The position numbers were made by a program, and so were the translations under genes. From Chitinophagaceae bacterium (lineage in GTDB: Bacteria; Bacteroidota; Bacteroidia; Chitinophagales; Chitinophagaceae): a stretch of DNA of 64,000 bases. The notes under the pieces are model-generated. The model searched no databases, was not told the DNA's origin, and saw nothing but the letters and a program-made list of their open reading frames with translations. Positions 8,927 through 18,435 of this stretch are shown here, one piece after another (the stretch's first letter is position 1; each line of letters begins with the position of its first letter). The stretch covers positions 1 through 64,000 of the forward strand of contig JAMLGU010000008.1 of NCBI GenBank assembly GCA_023957575.1, read 5' to 3'.

Positions 8927-9517
8927 TTAGTTTTGCTTTTTTAAGCCTAAACTATAGACGACACGGCAATTGTCAGACTGAATAATTTCTCTTTGGCCCT
9001 CCATGCTATTATCACCTTTTTTCTCAAGTAAAACGTTGATAGTAGTCATTTTATTATCAGGAGAGTTGAGGTCAATTCTGCTGGTTTGAAGAGAAATTTG
9101 ACCATTTTCATTCATTGTGCCTGTATAAATTCTTGAAATCTGCATTTTATTGTTCATCGCCTGCACTATCACAATTTTATTCTGCGCCGAAATGAGCCAT
9201 TGCTCCACTTTCGTATCTCCCAATACAGAACCCGAACAGGAGCTTTGGGTGCATACCATTTTTGTTGTCCACATACCCAAAATTTCCTGAGGAACTACTG
9301 AGGTGCTGTCATTGAGGGAAGCGCTGTCTCGCAATGCAATCATTAGTTTTAATGAATCCTCCTTCAATTGCAGGTCTTTTTGCCATAATAGAAGTTCCTG
9401 TTCCTTTTGATTTAATTCTTGTTCGCGCTTTTCTATTGCAGACTGCCGCTCATTCAATTCGCAGCCGGGTAGATGAACCAAAAGGAGTAAGAAAGGTAAT
9501 AAAAAACGGTTGTTCAT
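8927..9517 (-). CDS. Hypothetical lipoprotein with coiled coil
   Basis: A 196-aa exported protein. Residues 1-19 form a lipoprotein signal peptide ending in the lipobox LPGC, so it should be lipid-anchored. Residues ~22-55 are a charged Glu/Gln/Lys-rich coiled coil (SAIEKREQELNQKEQELL). The rest looks beta-rich, with two cysteines in CTQSSCSG and a conserved-looking GMWTTKMVC start. No known family was recognised. It lies directly upstream of the antiporter gene on the same strand. Confidence 0.65.
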   Translation of the reverse strand: MNNRFLLPFLLLLVHLPGCELNERQSAIEKREQELNQKEQELLLWQKDLQLKEDSLKLMIALRDSASLNDSTSVVPQEILGMWTTKMVCTQSSCSGSVLGDTKVEQWLISAQNKIVIVQAMNNKMQISRIYTGTMNENGQISLQTSRIDLNSPDNKMTTINVLLEKKGDNSMEGQREIIQSDNCRVVYSLGLKKQN

Positions 9518-9622
9518 AACTGTATTGAAAACTAAACGAAAAATTAATAACAGACAGGCAATATAATAAAAAATGAAGAATATCCGAAAAACAATTTAGG
9601 AACAGCAGCAACTGTTTACACC

Positions 9623-9655
9623 AAAAAAAATCCCGGCAACTATATTACCGGGATT
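9623..9655 (-). terminator. Rho-independent terminator of dnaK
   Basis: Perfect 8-bp stem AATCCCGG/CCGGGATT (9629-9636 with 9648-9655) followed on the minus strand by a run of eight T. It lies 24 bp past the dnaK stop codon. Confidence 0.9.
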
Positions 9656-9678
9656 AACTGTATTGGAATTAAAGTCTT

Positions 9679-11595
9679 TTATTTTACTTCTTCGTAAGGA
9701 ACATCTGTTACATCATCTGCTGCTGAGGCGCCTTGCTGGCCACCACCGGCATTAGGATCAAACCCCTGACCACCGGCCTGTGCTCCTGCATCCTGCCCCT
9801 GCTTGTAAATATCTTCACTTGCAGCAGTCCATGCGGCATTCAGCTCCTGTGTGACGGCGTCAATCGTTGCAATGTTTTGCTGCTTGTGCGCTTCTTTCAG
9901 TTTTTCAACAGCCGATTCAATAGCCGACTTTTTATCGGCAGGAATTTTGTCGCCATACTCCTTCAGTTGCTTTTCCGTTTGGAATACCAAACTATCGGCA
10001 GCATTCAACTTGTCAATTTTTTCTCTTTCTGCCTTGTCGCTCGCCTCATTGGCTTTTGCTTCGGCTTTCATTTTTTCCACTTCATCTTTCGACAAACCGC
10101 TACCTGCTTCAATGTGTATTTTTTGCTCTTTACCGGTTCCTTTGTCTTTGGCGGTAACGTGCATGATGCCATTTGCATCAATATCAAAAGTTACTTCAAT
10201 TTGGGGAACACCGCGTGGTGCCGGCGGAATACCATCCAGATTGAAAATACCCAGGCTCTTATTGTCTTTCGCCATCGAGCGTTCTCCCTGCAATACGTGA
10301 ATCTGCACTCCGGGCTGATTATCGCTAGCGGTAGAAAAAACCTCTGATTTCTTGCTGGGAATAGTAGTGTTAGACGGAATCAAAGTGGTCATCACACCGC
10401 CCAATGTTTCAATACCCAATGAAAGCGGCGTTACGTCCAGCAACAATACATCTTTTACCTCGCCGGTTAATACAGCTCCCTGAATAGCAGCGCCTACTGC
10501 CACCACTTCGTCGGGGTTTACTCCTTTATTTGGTTTTCTGCCAAAGAATTTTTCTACTATTTCCTGCACTTTCGGGATACGGGTACTACCACCCACAAGT
10601 ATCACCTCCTCAATTTCACCGGCATTCATCCCCGCATCTTTCAATGCCGCTTCGCAAGGTTTCAGGCAGCGTGCAAACAAACTGTCGGCCAATTGTTCAA
10701 ATTTGGCACGGGTTAATTTCTTTACAAGGTGCTTGGGCACACCATCCACCGCAGTAATATAAGGCAGGTTTATTTCTGTTTCGGTGGAGGAAGACAGTTC
10801 TACCTTGGCTTTTTCGGCAGATTCTTTCAGCCTTTGCAATGCCATCGGGTCTTTACGAAGGTCAATTGCTTCATCTGCTTTAAATTCTTCTGCCAGCCAG
10901 TCCATAATCACCTTATCAAAATCATCACCACCTAAGTGCGTATCTCCATTGGTTGATTTTACCTCAAAAACGCCATCACCCAACTCCAGAATGGAGATAT
11001 CAAAAGTACCGCCGCCAAGGTCAAAAACGGCAATCTTATGGTCTCTGCCACCTTTGTCAAGGCCATAAGCCAGCGCTGCGGCTGTAGGCTCGTTTACAAT
11101 ACGGCGAACAGTTAAGCCTGCAATTTCACCGGCTTCTTTTGTTGCCTGCCTTTGCGCATCATTAAAATATGCAGGTACTGTAATCACCGCTTCGGTTATT
11201 TCCTGACCCAGATAGTCTTCAGCGGTTTTCTTCATTTTTTGCAAAACCATTGCCGAAATTTCCTGAGGCGTATAAAGCCTGCCATCAATATCAATTCTAA
11301 CGGTATTATTGTCGCCTTTTGCTACTTTGTAGCTCCAGTGCGTAATTTCTTCGCCTACTTCATCAAAACGACGCCCCATGAAACGCTTCACAGACATAAT
11401 TGTATTCTGCGGATTAGTAATGGCTTGTCTTTTGGCAGGGTCACCCACTTTTCTTTCACCGTTTTTCAAAAAAGCTACTACCGATGGCGTTGTACGGCGA
11501 CCCTCGTCGTTGGCTATTACCACGGGCTCATTACCTTCCATAACTGATACACAACTATTTGTGGTACCTAAGTCAATTCCTATTATTTTACCCAT
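9679..11595 (-). CDS. dnaK: Chaperone protein DnaK (Hsp70)
   Basis: ATP-driven cytoplasmic chaperone for folding and stress recovery. The actin-fold ATPase domain begins [15 protein letters not shown], carries the phosphate loops and the [15 protein letters not shown] motif, and continues to about residue 380. The [18 protein letters not shown] linker leads to the substrate-binding domain (about 395-505), then the helical lid and a Gly/Gln-rich tail ending [10 protein letters not shown]. The 638-aa length is standard. grpE and dnaJ are not adjacent. No CIRCE-like element was seen upstream. It has its own terminator and is divergent from nusB. Confidence 0.98.
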   Translation of the reverse strand: MGKIIGIDLGTTNSCVSVMEGNEPVVIANDEGRRTTPSVVAFLKNGERKVGDPAKRQAITNPQNTIMSVKRFMGRRFDEVGEEITHWSYKVAKGDNNTVRIDIDGRLYTPQEISAMVLQKMKKTAEDYLGQEITEAVITVPAYFNDAQRQATKEAGEIAGLTVRRIVNEPTAAALAYGLDKGGRDHKIAVFDLGGGTFDISILELGDGVFEVKSTNGDTHLGGDDFDKVIMDWLAEEFKADEAIDLRKDPMALQRLKESAEKAKVELSSSTETEINLPYITAVDGVPKHLVKKLTRAKFEQLADSLFARCLKPCEAALKDAGMNAGEIEEVILVGGSTRIPKVQEIVEKFFGRKPNKGVNPDEVVAVGAAIQGAVLTGEVKDVLLLDVTPLSLGIETLGGVMTTLIPSNTTIPSKKSEVFSTASDNQPGVQIHVLQGERSMAKDNKSLGIFNLDGIPPAPRGVPQIEVTFDIDANGIMHVTAKDKGTGKEQKIHIEAGSGLSKDEVEKMKAEAKANEASDKAEREKIDKLNAADSLVFQTEKQLKEYGDKIPADKKSAIESAVEKLKEAHKQQNIATIDAVTQELNAAWTAASEDIYKQGQDAGAQAGGQGFDPNAGGGQQGASAADDVTDVPYEEVK

Positions 11596-11790
11596 ATTCT
11601 TAAATAATTTTATGTTTAAGGTTATTTTTTATGTCTATTTTACTTTCAATGATTGTGCCGCATTTAAAATATATGCTAAAATGGCAGTTGTAGTAATGAT
11701 TCATTAGAGATGGCTACACATATCCGCCTGAAAATGAATTTTTTACATAAATATCCAATTTTTTTGATGAAATATTTCGGGCTTTAACCC

Positions 11791-11798
11791 TATCTTCG
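11791..11798 (+). promoter_or_regulatory. Candidate -7 element for nusB
   Basis: TATCTTCG, one base off TAnnTTTG, with a TTG at 11764-11766 24 bp upstream. It lies 26 bp before the chosen nusB ATG. Confidence 0.4.
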
Positions 11799-11824
11799 CC
11801 AACTTAAAATAGTTCTTGACTACA

Positions 11825-12751
11825 ATGATCAGCAGAAGAAATATAAGGGTGAAGGTAATGCAGACGCTTTATGCATTTACAACATCAAAAGAGACCGAAA
11901 GACCTATTGACCCGCAAAAGATACTTCGTCAGCATTTTTCACAAACCAGATCGCTATTGGTATATTTAATACAGTTTATTACTAATATAGCCCGATATGC
12001 CGAAAAAGATGCCTACCAAAAATCGCATAAATTTATTCCAACAGAGAAAGACCTTAATGTAAATACCAAACTTGCAGGCAGCAACCTGCTTTGGCAAATA
12101 CTGGAAGACAAATATTTCATCGAACAGCAAAAGAAAGAAAAGCCTGAGCTTTTGATTGACGAGGAATTAATTAAAAAGATTTATAATAAACTGATTACCA
12201 CCAAAGAATATATTCATTATATCTCTATTCAACAGCAAAACAAACCCGAAGACCGAAAAATATTTACGTTTATCTTAAACGATTTGATGCTGAATAATGA
12301 GGACTTCATAAGCAATGTGGAAGAATTGTATGCCAACTGGAATGACGATGCAGAAATGCTGGTGCAAATACTGGTTTCTTACTTACACAAACCGGGCACT
12401 TCCGACTTTCAGAGGATTATTAGTGGCGAAAAAGAAAAATTTGCAACTGATTTGTTACAAACCGTTATTGAAAAGGAGGAATATTTACTCGAATTTATTA
12501 AACCCAAGTTAAAAAACTGGGATCCTGAGCGCATTGCTTTACTGGATATGATAATTATGAAAATGGGTTTGAGTGAGTTTTTGTATTTCGAAACCATCCC
12601 TCCCAAGGTAACCATCAATGAGTATATTGACCTGGCTAAAGAATATAGCACCGAACAAAGCGGTCATTTTATCAACGGTATTCTTGATAATATACATAAA
12701 GAATTATTGCTTGAAGGGAAACTTAAGAAAACCGATTTCAGAAAACATTGA
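11825..12751 (+). CDS. nusB: Transcription antitermination factor NusB, long Bacteroidota form
   Basis: NusB with NusE (ribosomal S10) binds boxA RNA and supports antitermination of rRNA operons. Here 308 aa, against about 140 in E. coli: the N-terminal RNA-binding motif (SRRNIRVKVMQTLYAF) and the C-terminal NusB fold (ERIALLDMIIMKMGLSEFLYF... KVTINEYIDLAKEYSTEQSGHFINGILD) are separated by a long inserted helical region. This extended form is usual in the phylum. ATG 11825 is preferred over the upstream in-frame TTG at 11816. It starts the conserved nusB-DUF1573-yajC gene cluster. Confidence 0.9.
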   Translation: MISRRNIRVKVMQTLYAFTTSKETERPIDPQKILRQHFSQTRSLLVYLIQFITNIARYAEKDAYQKSHKFIPTEKDLNVNTKLAGSNLLWQILEDKYFIEQQKKEKPELLIDEELIKKIYNKLITTKEYIHYISIQQQNKPEDRKIFTFILNDLMLNNEDFISNVEELYANWNDDAEMLVQILVSYLHKPGTSDFQRIISGEKEKFATDLLQTVIEKEEYLLEFIKPKLKNWDPERIALLDMIIMKMGLSEFLYFETIPPKVTINEYIDLAKEYSTEQSGHFINGILDNIHKELLLEGKLKKTDFRKH

Positions 12752-12780
12752 AATTATTAATTGCAAATAATTTAATTTTG
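12748..12780 (+). promoter_or_regulatory. Promoter of the DUF1573 gene
   Basis: TTG (12748-12750), 22-bp spacer, TAATTTTG (12773-12780), then 19 nt to the ATG at 12800. It overlaps the end of nusB, so the downstream genes can be expressed apart from nusB. Confidence 0.65.
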
Positions 12781-12799
12781 CACTCTAATTTTTAGAAAA

Positions 12800-13258
12800 A
12801 TGAAACATTTAATTTTAATTCTTTCCGTTACTTTGCTATTTACAGCATGTAAAGATGAGCAAACCAAAATTGGGGCTATGTCAGGACCTGTTGCAGTGGA
12901 CCAGCTTGGGAACGCGGTGTCAACTGATTCGGCAAATTTTACAACAATTGAATGGATTGACCCAATTGAAAAGGAAATTGGTAAGATAAAGAAAGGTCAG
13001 AAAGTGGAAGTTACTTACCATTTTAAAAACACGGGAGACAAACCTCTTATTATTAATTCAGTAAATCCGGGTTGTGGCTGTACCATCGCCGAAAAACCCG
13101 AAAAGCCCATTCTCCCGGGAAAGGAAGATAAAATAGTAGCTGTGTTCAATACAGAAAGCCAGGCAGTAGGCACACAAATAAAACAGGTGCATGTGAGCGC
13201 CAACACTACGCCTGCTACCGAGCACACACTCACCTTTAAGGGAGAAGTGTATGAATAA
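12800..13258 (+). CDS. DUF1573 domain lipoprotein
   Basis: A 152-aa exported protein of the DUF1573 family, an Ig-like/ASPM-SPD-2-Hydin-type beta fold common in Bacteroidota. The lipobox-like LLFTACKD near residue 17 suggests a lipoprotein. The domain (about 50-150) shows the family pattern of YHFKNTGDKPLIINSVNPGCGCT followed by PILPGKEDKIVAVFNT. It sits between nusB and yajC, a frequent arrangement in the phylum, but its role is unknown. Confidence 0.85.
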   Translation: MKHLILILSVTLLFTACKDEQTKIGAMSGPVAVDQLGNAVSTDSANFTTIEWIDPIEKEIGKIKKGQKVEVTYHFKNTGDKPLIINSVNPGCGCTIAEKPEKPILPGKEDKIVAVFNTESQAVGTQIKQVHVSANTTPATEHTLTFKGEVYE

Positions 13259-13284
13259 TTTTTAAAATCAATAACAGCGTAATA

Positions 13285-13602
13285 ATGATAATTAATTTAC
13301 TACAAGGAGCAGCTCCCGCGGGGCCATTTGGCGGTATGTCGTCAATGATTTTTATCTTAGGAATGATACTGGTATTCTGGTTATTCTTTATCAGGCCTCA
13401 ATCCAAAAGAGCAAAAGATCAGAAAAAATTTATCGAAAATCTTCAAAAAGGCGATAAAATAGTAACTATTGCCGGCATCCACGGAAAAATAAATCAGGTG
13501 AATGAAGATGGCACCTTAAGTGTTGAAATCAGCCCGGGCAATTATATCAAGCTTGAAAAGTCGGCCATAAGTATGGAATGGACAAACCAATTGAATAAAT
13601 AG
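13285..13602 (+). CDS. yajC: Preprotein translocase subunit YajC
   Basis: Small single-pass membrane protein associated with SecDF in protein export. One membrane helix (about residues 18-40, MIFILGMILVFWLFFIRPQ) is followed by the typical YajC cytoplasmic domain with QSKRAKDQKKFIENLQKGDKI, VTIAGIHGKI and the closing EISPGNYIKLEKSAI. Length 105 aa is normal. secD/secF are not adjacent. It is 26 bp after the DUF1573 gene and ends before a terminator at 13629. Confidence 0.93.
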   Translation: MIINLLQGAAPAGPFGGMSSMIFILGMILVFWLFFIRPQSKRAKDQKKFIENLQKGDKIVTIAGIHGKINQVNEDGTLSVEISPGNYIKLEKSAISMEWTNQLNK

Positions 13603-13628
13603 AAGTTAAAAAAATATCTTAATTTAGC

Positions 13629-13675
13629 AATTCCAAAAGTGTTGGTATTTTAAACCGCCTTTTGGAATTTTTGTT
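13629..13675 (+). terminator. Rho-independent terminator after yajC
   Basis: Perfect 11-bp stem AATTCCAAAAG/CTTTTGGAATT (13629-13639 with 13659-13669) followed by TTTTGTTTT. It separates yajC from coaE. Confidence 0.85.
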
Positions 13676-13713
13676 TTGATTTTTACAAATCATAGCAATA
13701 TAAATTAACGATC

Positions 13714-14313
13714 ATGCTTAAAATTGGATTGACAGGAGGTATCGGCAGCGGTAAATCTACTGTGGCCAGAATTTTTTCAAGTCTGGGAGTACCAGTTTAT
13801 GACGCAGATAAAGCCGCGAAAAAAATAATGAACACCCATCCGGAAATCAGAGAAAAAATTATTGAAAAATTTGGCGCTGAAGCCTATAATAATGGCGCCC
13901 TAAACAGAGCATTTTTGTCTTCAAAAGTTTTTAATAATGAAGAAGCTTTAAGATTTTTGAACACGCTTGTTCATCCGATAACCATCGACGACGCAAATAA
14001 TTGGTTTCAAAAGCAAGAGGCAAAATATGCCATCAAAGAAGCGGCATTGATTTTTGAAAGCCATAGCAACCAATATCTCGACTATGTGATTGGAGTAAGT
14101 TCACCCACCGAACTAAGAATTAAAAGAACCATGGACCGGGACCATATTAATGCCGAAAAAGTATTAGAACGTATGAAAAAACAAATGGATGAAATTGCAA
14201 AAATGGAGCGATGCGATTTTGTAATAAATAATAATGGCAAAGAATCGGTGATTTCGCAAGTGCTCAATCTGCACGTTAAATTATATGGGTTGCCCTCAAA
14301 GAGTAGCAAATAA
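13714..14313 (+). CDS. coaE: Dephospho-CoA kinase
   Basis: Catalyses the last step of coenzyme A synthesis, ATP-dependent phosphorylation of dephospho-CoA at the 3'-OH. The P-loop GLTGGIGSGKSTVARIF is at residues ~6-22. DADKAAKKIM and the HPI motif (VHPITIDDA) bind the substrate. EAALIFESHSNQYLDYVI carries the Walker-B-like region, and the C-terminal RCDFVINNNG is typical. Length 199 aa is normal. Its last 18 bp overlap tail-to-tail with the histidine kinase gene on the other strand. Confidence 0.95.
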   Translation: MLKIGLTGGIGSGKSTVARIFSSLGVPVYDADKAAKKIMNTHPEIREKIIEKFGAEAYNNGALNRAFLSSKVFNNEEALRFLNTLVHPITIDDANNWFQKQEAKYAIKEAALIFESHSNQYLDYVIGVSSPTELRIKRTMDRDHINAEKVLERMKKQMDEIAKMERCDFVINNNGKESVISQVLNLHVKLYGLPSKSSK

Positions 14314-16212
14314 TTTGGCGTCTTTTATCGGAACCTCAAGGCTTATTTTTGTTCCATTACCTTGCGATGAATTTATATTAAAAACAGCATTAATGCGGGT
14401 TGCACGCGCTCTCATATTTTTGAGGCCGTTACGATTGGTTGTCATTTCGGGGTCGAAACCAATACCGTTATCTGTGATTTCAAATAAAATATTATCATCA
14501 ACGATTTCAGCATTAATTCCGGCCTTGGTACATTTGGAATATTTGATAAGATTGTTAACAGATTCTTTCAATATCAAAAAAATGTTCCTTCTTACTTCCA
14601 TTGGCAAAGGCAGCTCAGCTATTGAATCAGGGAAGTTAACATTAAAATCGATTTCTTTTGACTCAAACAAAGGAATGGCATATTCGTTGATATGTGAGCC
14701 CAGATTGCTGAACTTGTCATTAGAAGGTTTTACCAGCCAGATAATATCATCCAAGGCTTCCAGTGTGTCCTTGGCATTGGCTTCTATCTTATTGAGCAAA
14801 TCTTCCGAATTACCACCCGATTTTCGTAAAAGCTCACTGAAAATATGGATGCTGCTAAGTGTGGACCCCATATCATCATGCAGGTCTGTGGCTATTTGAG
14901 AGCGAATTTCCAACTCCCTTTGAAGCACCTGATTACGCTCAATCAATCTTCTTCTGAGATAATAAAGCACGCCGGAGGTTAGCAACAGAACAATTAAAAC
15001 AACGGCGCCCAAAAGAATAATCCAGTCTTTTCTGCGCTTTGTTTCTAAAAAAGCAATTCTGTTTTGCTCCTTTTCGTTTTGATAAATAGCTTCCATCTGC
15101 CGCACATAACGATTATTGTTTTCCAAAGCCAGACTATCCCCATAAAGTTTAAAAAGCTTACTATACTCCAATGCCTGTGACAGGTTCCCTTTCATCTCAT
15201 TTACCTTCATTAATCCTTCATAAGCCGTCTTTGCCTCTGATTTTGAACCAATTTCATTTGCTAATTCAAGCCCTTTACGAAACATTATTTCAGCATCCTG
15301 AAGTTTTTTTTGAAGAAAATATACTTCTCCCAGCCTGTTGTAGGTGATGGAAGTATATATCATATCGCCAATCTCTTTATTGATATTCAAAGCCTTTTTA
15401 TACAAATCCACCGCTTCGCTAAATTTCTTTTGCATTCTGCTTATATTTCCCAGCGAATTGTAAGAAATCGCTATCCCCTTCATGCTCCTGATTTTTTCAT
15501 TATAGCCCAGGGACTTTTGATAATACGACTCTGCCGAATCTAAAATACCAAGACTCTCATAAGCCTCCCCAATATTATTGAGGTTCATGGCAATCCCCAG
15601 ATTATTATTTGCCTTATAAGCAAGTGGGAGGCATTGTTCGAAATATTTAATAGCGTCAGCATAATTACCTAATGCAATATGAATATTACCGATGCTGTTT
15701 AATGACACACTTGCGCTATAATCATCCTTAACTTTTTCCGCCAGTTTTAAAGCCTGAAAATGGTAATTCAAAGCGGTGGTATTTTCGTCCAAACGGCGGT
15801 AAACCACACCCATATTATTAAGGGCGTAAATTTCTGTTCTTACATCATTGGCTTTTCTGGCCAGTTCCAGGCTTTTCTTATGCAGTTCAAGCGCCTCCGA
15901 ATATTTTGAAAAATCTCGCTTAAACACACCATAAATATCCAGCAACCTTGCCCTTACTTCATTATAGTGCAGTTCATCCACTAATCTGAATGCTTCATCA
16001 AAAAGCACTTCGGCGCTGGCTTCTTTTCGATGGCGTGAAGTATATGCGATAATTGAATCCACCTTGACTTTACTGTCTGGCAGTCTGAGCAGGAAATTGA
16101 TTCCAATGGAATCGGCTGAAGTTTGAGAATAAGCATACGGATTTGAAACAACGCAAAGCATCATTACAAAAAAGAAAATAAATATCGATATTTTTCTTAC
16201 TGCATTGGCCAT
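14296..16212 (-). CDS. TPR-containing membrane sensor histidine kinase
   Basis: Two-component sensor kinase of 638 aa. It has a signal peptide or first helix (residues ~7-28), then about six tetratricopeptide repeats (about 70-340, for example ALNNMGVVYRRLDENTTALN), one membrane helix (about 382-405), a HisKA_3 dimerisation helix with the phospho-acceptor His in IATDLHDDMGS, and a HATPase_c domain with LKESVNNLIKYSK (N box) and ITDNGIGFD (G1 box). The TPR part should be periplasmic and is presumably the sensor. No response regulator gene is adjacent, so the partner is unknown. It is divergent from the ABC-F gene. Confidence 0.9.
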   Translation of the reverse strand: MANAVRKISIFIFFFVMMLCVVSNPYAYSQTSADSIGINFLLRLPDSKVKVDSIIAYTSRHRKEASAEVLFDEAFRLVDELHYNEVRARLLDIYGVFKRDFSKYSEALELHKKSLELARKANDVRTEIYALNNMGVVYRRLDENTTALNYHFQALKLAEKVKDDYSASVSLNSIGNIHIALGNYADAIKYFEQCLPLAYKANNNLGIAMNLNNIGEAYESLGILDSAESYYQKSLGYNEKIRSMKGIAISYNSLGNISRMQKKFSEAVDLYKKALNINKEIGDMIYTSITYNRLGEVYFLQKKLQDAEIMFRKGLELANEIGSKSEAKTAYEGLMKVNEMKGNLSQALEYSKLFKLYGDSLALENNNRYVRQMEAIYQNEKEQNRIAFLETKRRKDWIILLGAVVLIVLLLTSGVLYYLRRRLIERNQVLQRELEIRSQIATDLHDDMGSTLSSIHIFSELLRKSGGNSEDLLNKIEANAKDTLEALDDIIWLVKPSNDKFSNLGSHINEYAIPLFESKEIDFNVNFPDSIAELPLPMEVRRNIFLILKESVNNLIKYSKCTKAGINAEIVDDNILFEITDNGIGFDPEMTTNRNGLKNMRARATRINAVFNINSSQGNGTKISLEVPIKDAKLFATL

Positions 16213-16314
16213 GAATCAGCTTGAGATACCTTCATCCAACAATACTACCTAATAATTTACCTGAGAGCATTTCATTATGAAGAATTATAATTAGTGCAAT
16301 ATAATAAAATATAA

Positions 16315-16349
16315 ATTAAAGATTTTGAATAATCAATAAAATCTTTAAT
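16315..16349. repeat. Perfect 12-bp palindromic arms in a divergent intergenic region
   Basis: ATTAAAGATTTT (16315-16326) and AAAATCTTTAAT (16338-16349), 11 bp apart, are perfect inverted repeats between the histidine kinase and ABC-F genes. It lies 103 bp from the kinase start. It could be a regulator operator or a hairpin; there is no T-run. Confidence 0.6.
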
Positions 16350-16466
16350 ACTATTTCATTATTCGCAGTCATTTTTAATAAAATCAGAAGAGCATTAATT
16401 TTCTTACAAATAAAACAAATCAGCGCTTGTGCATAATTTAAACTTTTTCATTCGCTGTGCAAATTC

Positions 16467-16474
16467 TAAATTTG
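16467..16474 (+). promoter_or_regulatory. Probable -7 element of the ABC-F gene
   Basis: TAAATTTG followed by GCGC and then the ATG at 16479, so transcription should start within about 2 nt of the start codon. No clear -33 TTG at the usual distance. Confidence 0.5.
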
Positions 16475-16478
16475 CGCA

Positions 16479-18356
16479 ATGCACTATATATCGGCAGAAG
16501 AACTGACCAAAAGCTATGGCATTCAGCCATTGTTTCAAAATATTTCATTCAACATAGAAGAGGGGGATAAGATTGCCATTGTGGCCCGAAACGGCACCGG
16601 TAAATCTACCTTGATGAAAATACTTGCCAATAAAGAAACTGCCGACGAAGGTAAATTATGGATAAATAAGGAGGTGGATGTGGTGCTCTTTGAGCAAGAA
16701 CCCGACCTGATAGAGGAAAATACCATCGCTGACAATATTTTTTTTTATAATAATCCGGTAATAAATGCTATCAAAGAATATGAATCAGCCATTGAAAAAA
16801 ACAATTCCGAAAACATTGCACGGTCATTATTAAAAATGGATGAACTGGATGCCTGGAATTTCGAATCGAAAGTGAAGCAGATTCTCGGCAGGCTGAATGT
16901 GCACCACCTCCAGCAAACAGTGAGCACACTTAGCGGAGGACAGAAAAAAAGAGTGGCATTGGCCAGAACCCTTATTGACATTGGATTTGAACACAAACAC
17001 GTATTGCTGCTCATGGACGAACCCACCAACCATCTGGATGTGGAAATGGTGGAATGGTTAGAGCATTACCTGAACAAAGAAAATATAACCCTCATGCTGG
17101 TAAGCCACGACCGGTACTTTATGGATAATGTGTGCAACGAAATCTGGGAAATGGAAGATGGCAAATTATATTTTCATAAAGGAGATTATGAAAACTATTT
17201 AGAGAAAAAGGCAGCACGAATAGAAAGCACAGCAGCCACCATAGACAAAGCCCGAAATTTATACAGGCGCGAACTGGAATGGATGCGCAAGCAGCCTAAA
17301 GCCAGAACTACTAAATCGAAAAGCAGACAGGATGCTTTTTATGATATAGAAAGAACCGCAGGCATGAGAATAGAAGACGCACAGGTGCAACTGCAGATGA
17401 AGATGAACCGATTGGGCGGCAAGGTGGTTGAAATGAAGAAGGTGAATAAAAATTTTGGTAACAAAAAGATATTACAAGGATTTGACTATACCTTTAAAAA
17501 AGGCGAACGGATAGGAATTATTGGCAAAAACGGCACCGGCAAATCTACTTTTATTAACATTTTGCAAGGAAATGAACCGGCCGACAGTGGGAAAATCAAT
17601 ATCGGCGATACGGTAATTTTTGGCAACTATTCTCAGGCAGGATTGGAAATAAAAGAAAACCTGAGAGTTATTGAATTTGTAAAAAATATAGCCGAAAATT
17701 TTCCGTTGGCAAAAGGCGGAATGATTTCGGCAGCCCAATTTCTTCAATTGTTTCTCTTCGACCCCGAAAAACAATATAGTTACATTGCCAGCCTGAGCGG
17801 TGGCGAAAAACGCAGATTACACCTGCTTTCTATTCTTTTTCGCAATCCCAATTTTTTAATTTTGGACGAGCCTACAAACGATCTGGATTTACCTACCTTA
17901 CAGGTACTGGAAAATTTTCTTAGCGAGTTTCCCGGATGCCTGATTATTGTTTCGCACGATAGATATTTTATGGACAAATTAGTAGATCATCTTTTCGTTT
18001 TTGAAGGCGAGGGCATCATCAGAGATTTTCCCGGAAACTACACCCAATACCGACTGGAACAAAAGGCAGATAAAGAAGTAGAAAATGCAACTACCGAAAA
18101 AACAATCAAAACCGAACCCATACCTAAAAAGTCAGCAGATAAAAGACTTTCTTTTAAAGACAAACGTGAATTTGAATTGTTGGCGAAAGAAATCGAAACA
18201 TTGACAGCGGAAAAACAAAACATTACCACCCAACTGAATGGTGCTTCATTGCCATTTGAAGAACTTCGCAAACTATCTGAAAGAATTGCTGAACTTACAG
18301 AAATTCTCGACGAGAAAGAACTGAGGTGGCTGGAACTGAGCGAGTTGATGGAATGA
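16479..18356 (+). CDS. ABC-F family ATPase (Uup-like)
   Basis: Soluble twin-ATPase protein of the ABC-F group, which acts on ribosomes rather than in membrane transport. Domain 1 has Walker A ARNGTGKSTLMK (about residues 37-48), signature LSGGQKKRVALA and Walker B VLLLMDEPTNHLD. The inter-domain linker follows (about 240-310). Domain 2 has GKNGTGKSTFIN, signature LSGGEKRRLHLL and FLILDEPTNDLD. The C-terminal ~90 residues are charged and coiled-coil-like, as in Uup. Length 625 aa is normal for Uup. It could be translation-related or an antibiotic-protection factor; the housekeeping context favours the first. Confidence 0.92.
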   Translation: MHYISAEELTKSYGIQPLFQNISFNIEEGDKIAIVARNGTGKSTLMKILANKETADEGKLWINKEVDVVLFEQEPDLIEENTIADNIFFYNNPVINAIKEYESAIEKNNSENIARSLLKMDELDAWNFESKVKQILGRLNVHHLQQTVSTLSGGQKKRVALARTLIDIGFEHKHVLLLMDEPTNHLDVEMVEWLEHYLNKENITLMLVSHDRYFMDNVCNEIWEMEDGKLYFHKGDYENYLEKKAARIESTAATIDKARNLYRRELEWMRKQPKARTTKSKSRQDAFYDIERTAGMRIEDAQVQLQMKMNRLGGKVVEMKKVNKNFGNKKILQGFDYTFKKGERIGIIGKNGTGKSTFINILQGNEPADSGKINIGDTVIFGNYSQAGLEIKENLRVIEFVKNIAENFPLAKGGMISAAQFLQLFLFDPEKQYSYIASLSGGEKRRLHLLSILFRNPNFLILDEPTNDLDLPTLQVLENFLSEFPGCLIIVSHDRYFMDKLVDHLFVFEGEGIIRDFPGNYTQYRLEQKADKEVENATTEKTIKTEPIPKKSADKRLSFKDKREFELLAKEIETLTAEKQNITTQLNGASLPFEELRKLSERIAELTEILDEKELRWLELSELME

Positions 18357-18435
18357 TTTGAACAAAAAACAACTGTTTATCATTTATTTTGATTTCTGTG
18401 TTTTAAATACCTCTGCTTTGTTGTTTCTTTGCGCT

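Noticed and set aside
9733..10347. Long open frames on the plus strand opposite dnaK (also at 9851-10300 and 10784-11068)
   Set aside because: They are antisense shadows of a highly conserved gene, with no start context and no protein-like motifs.
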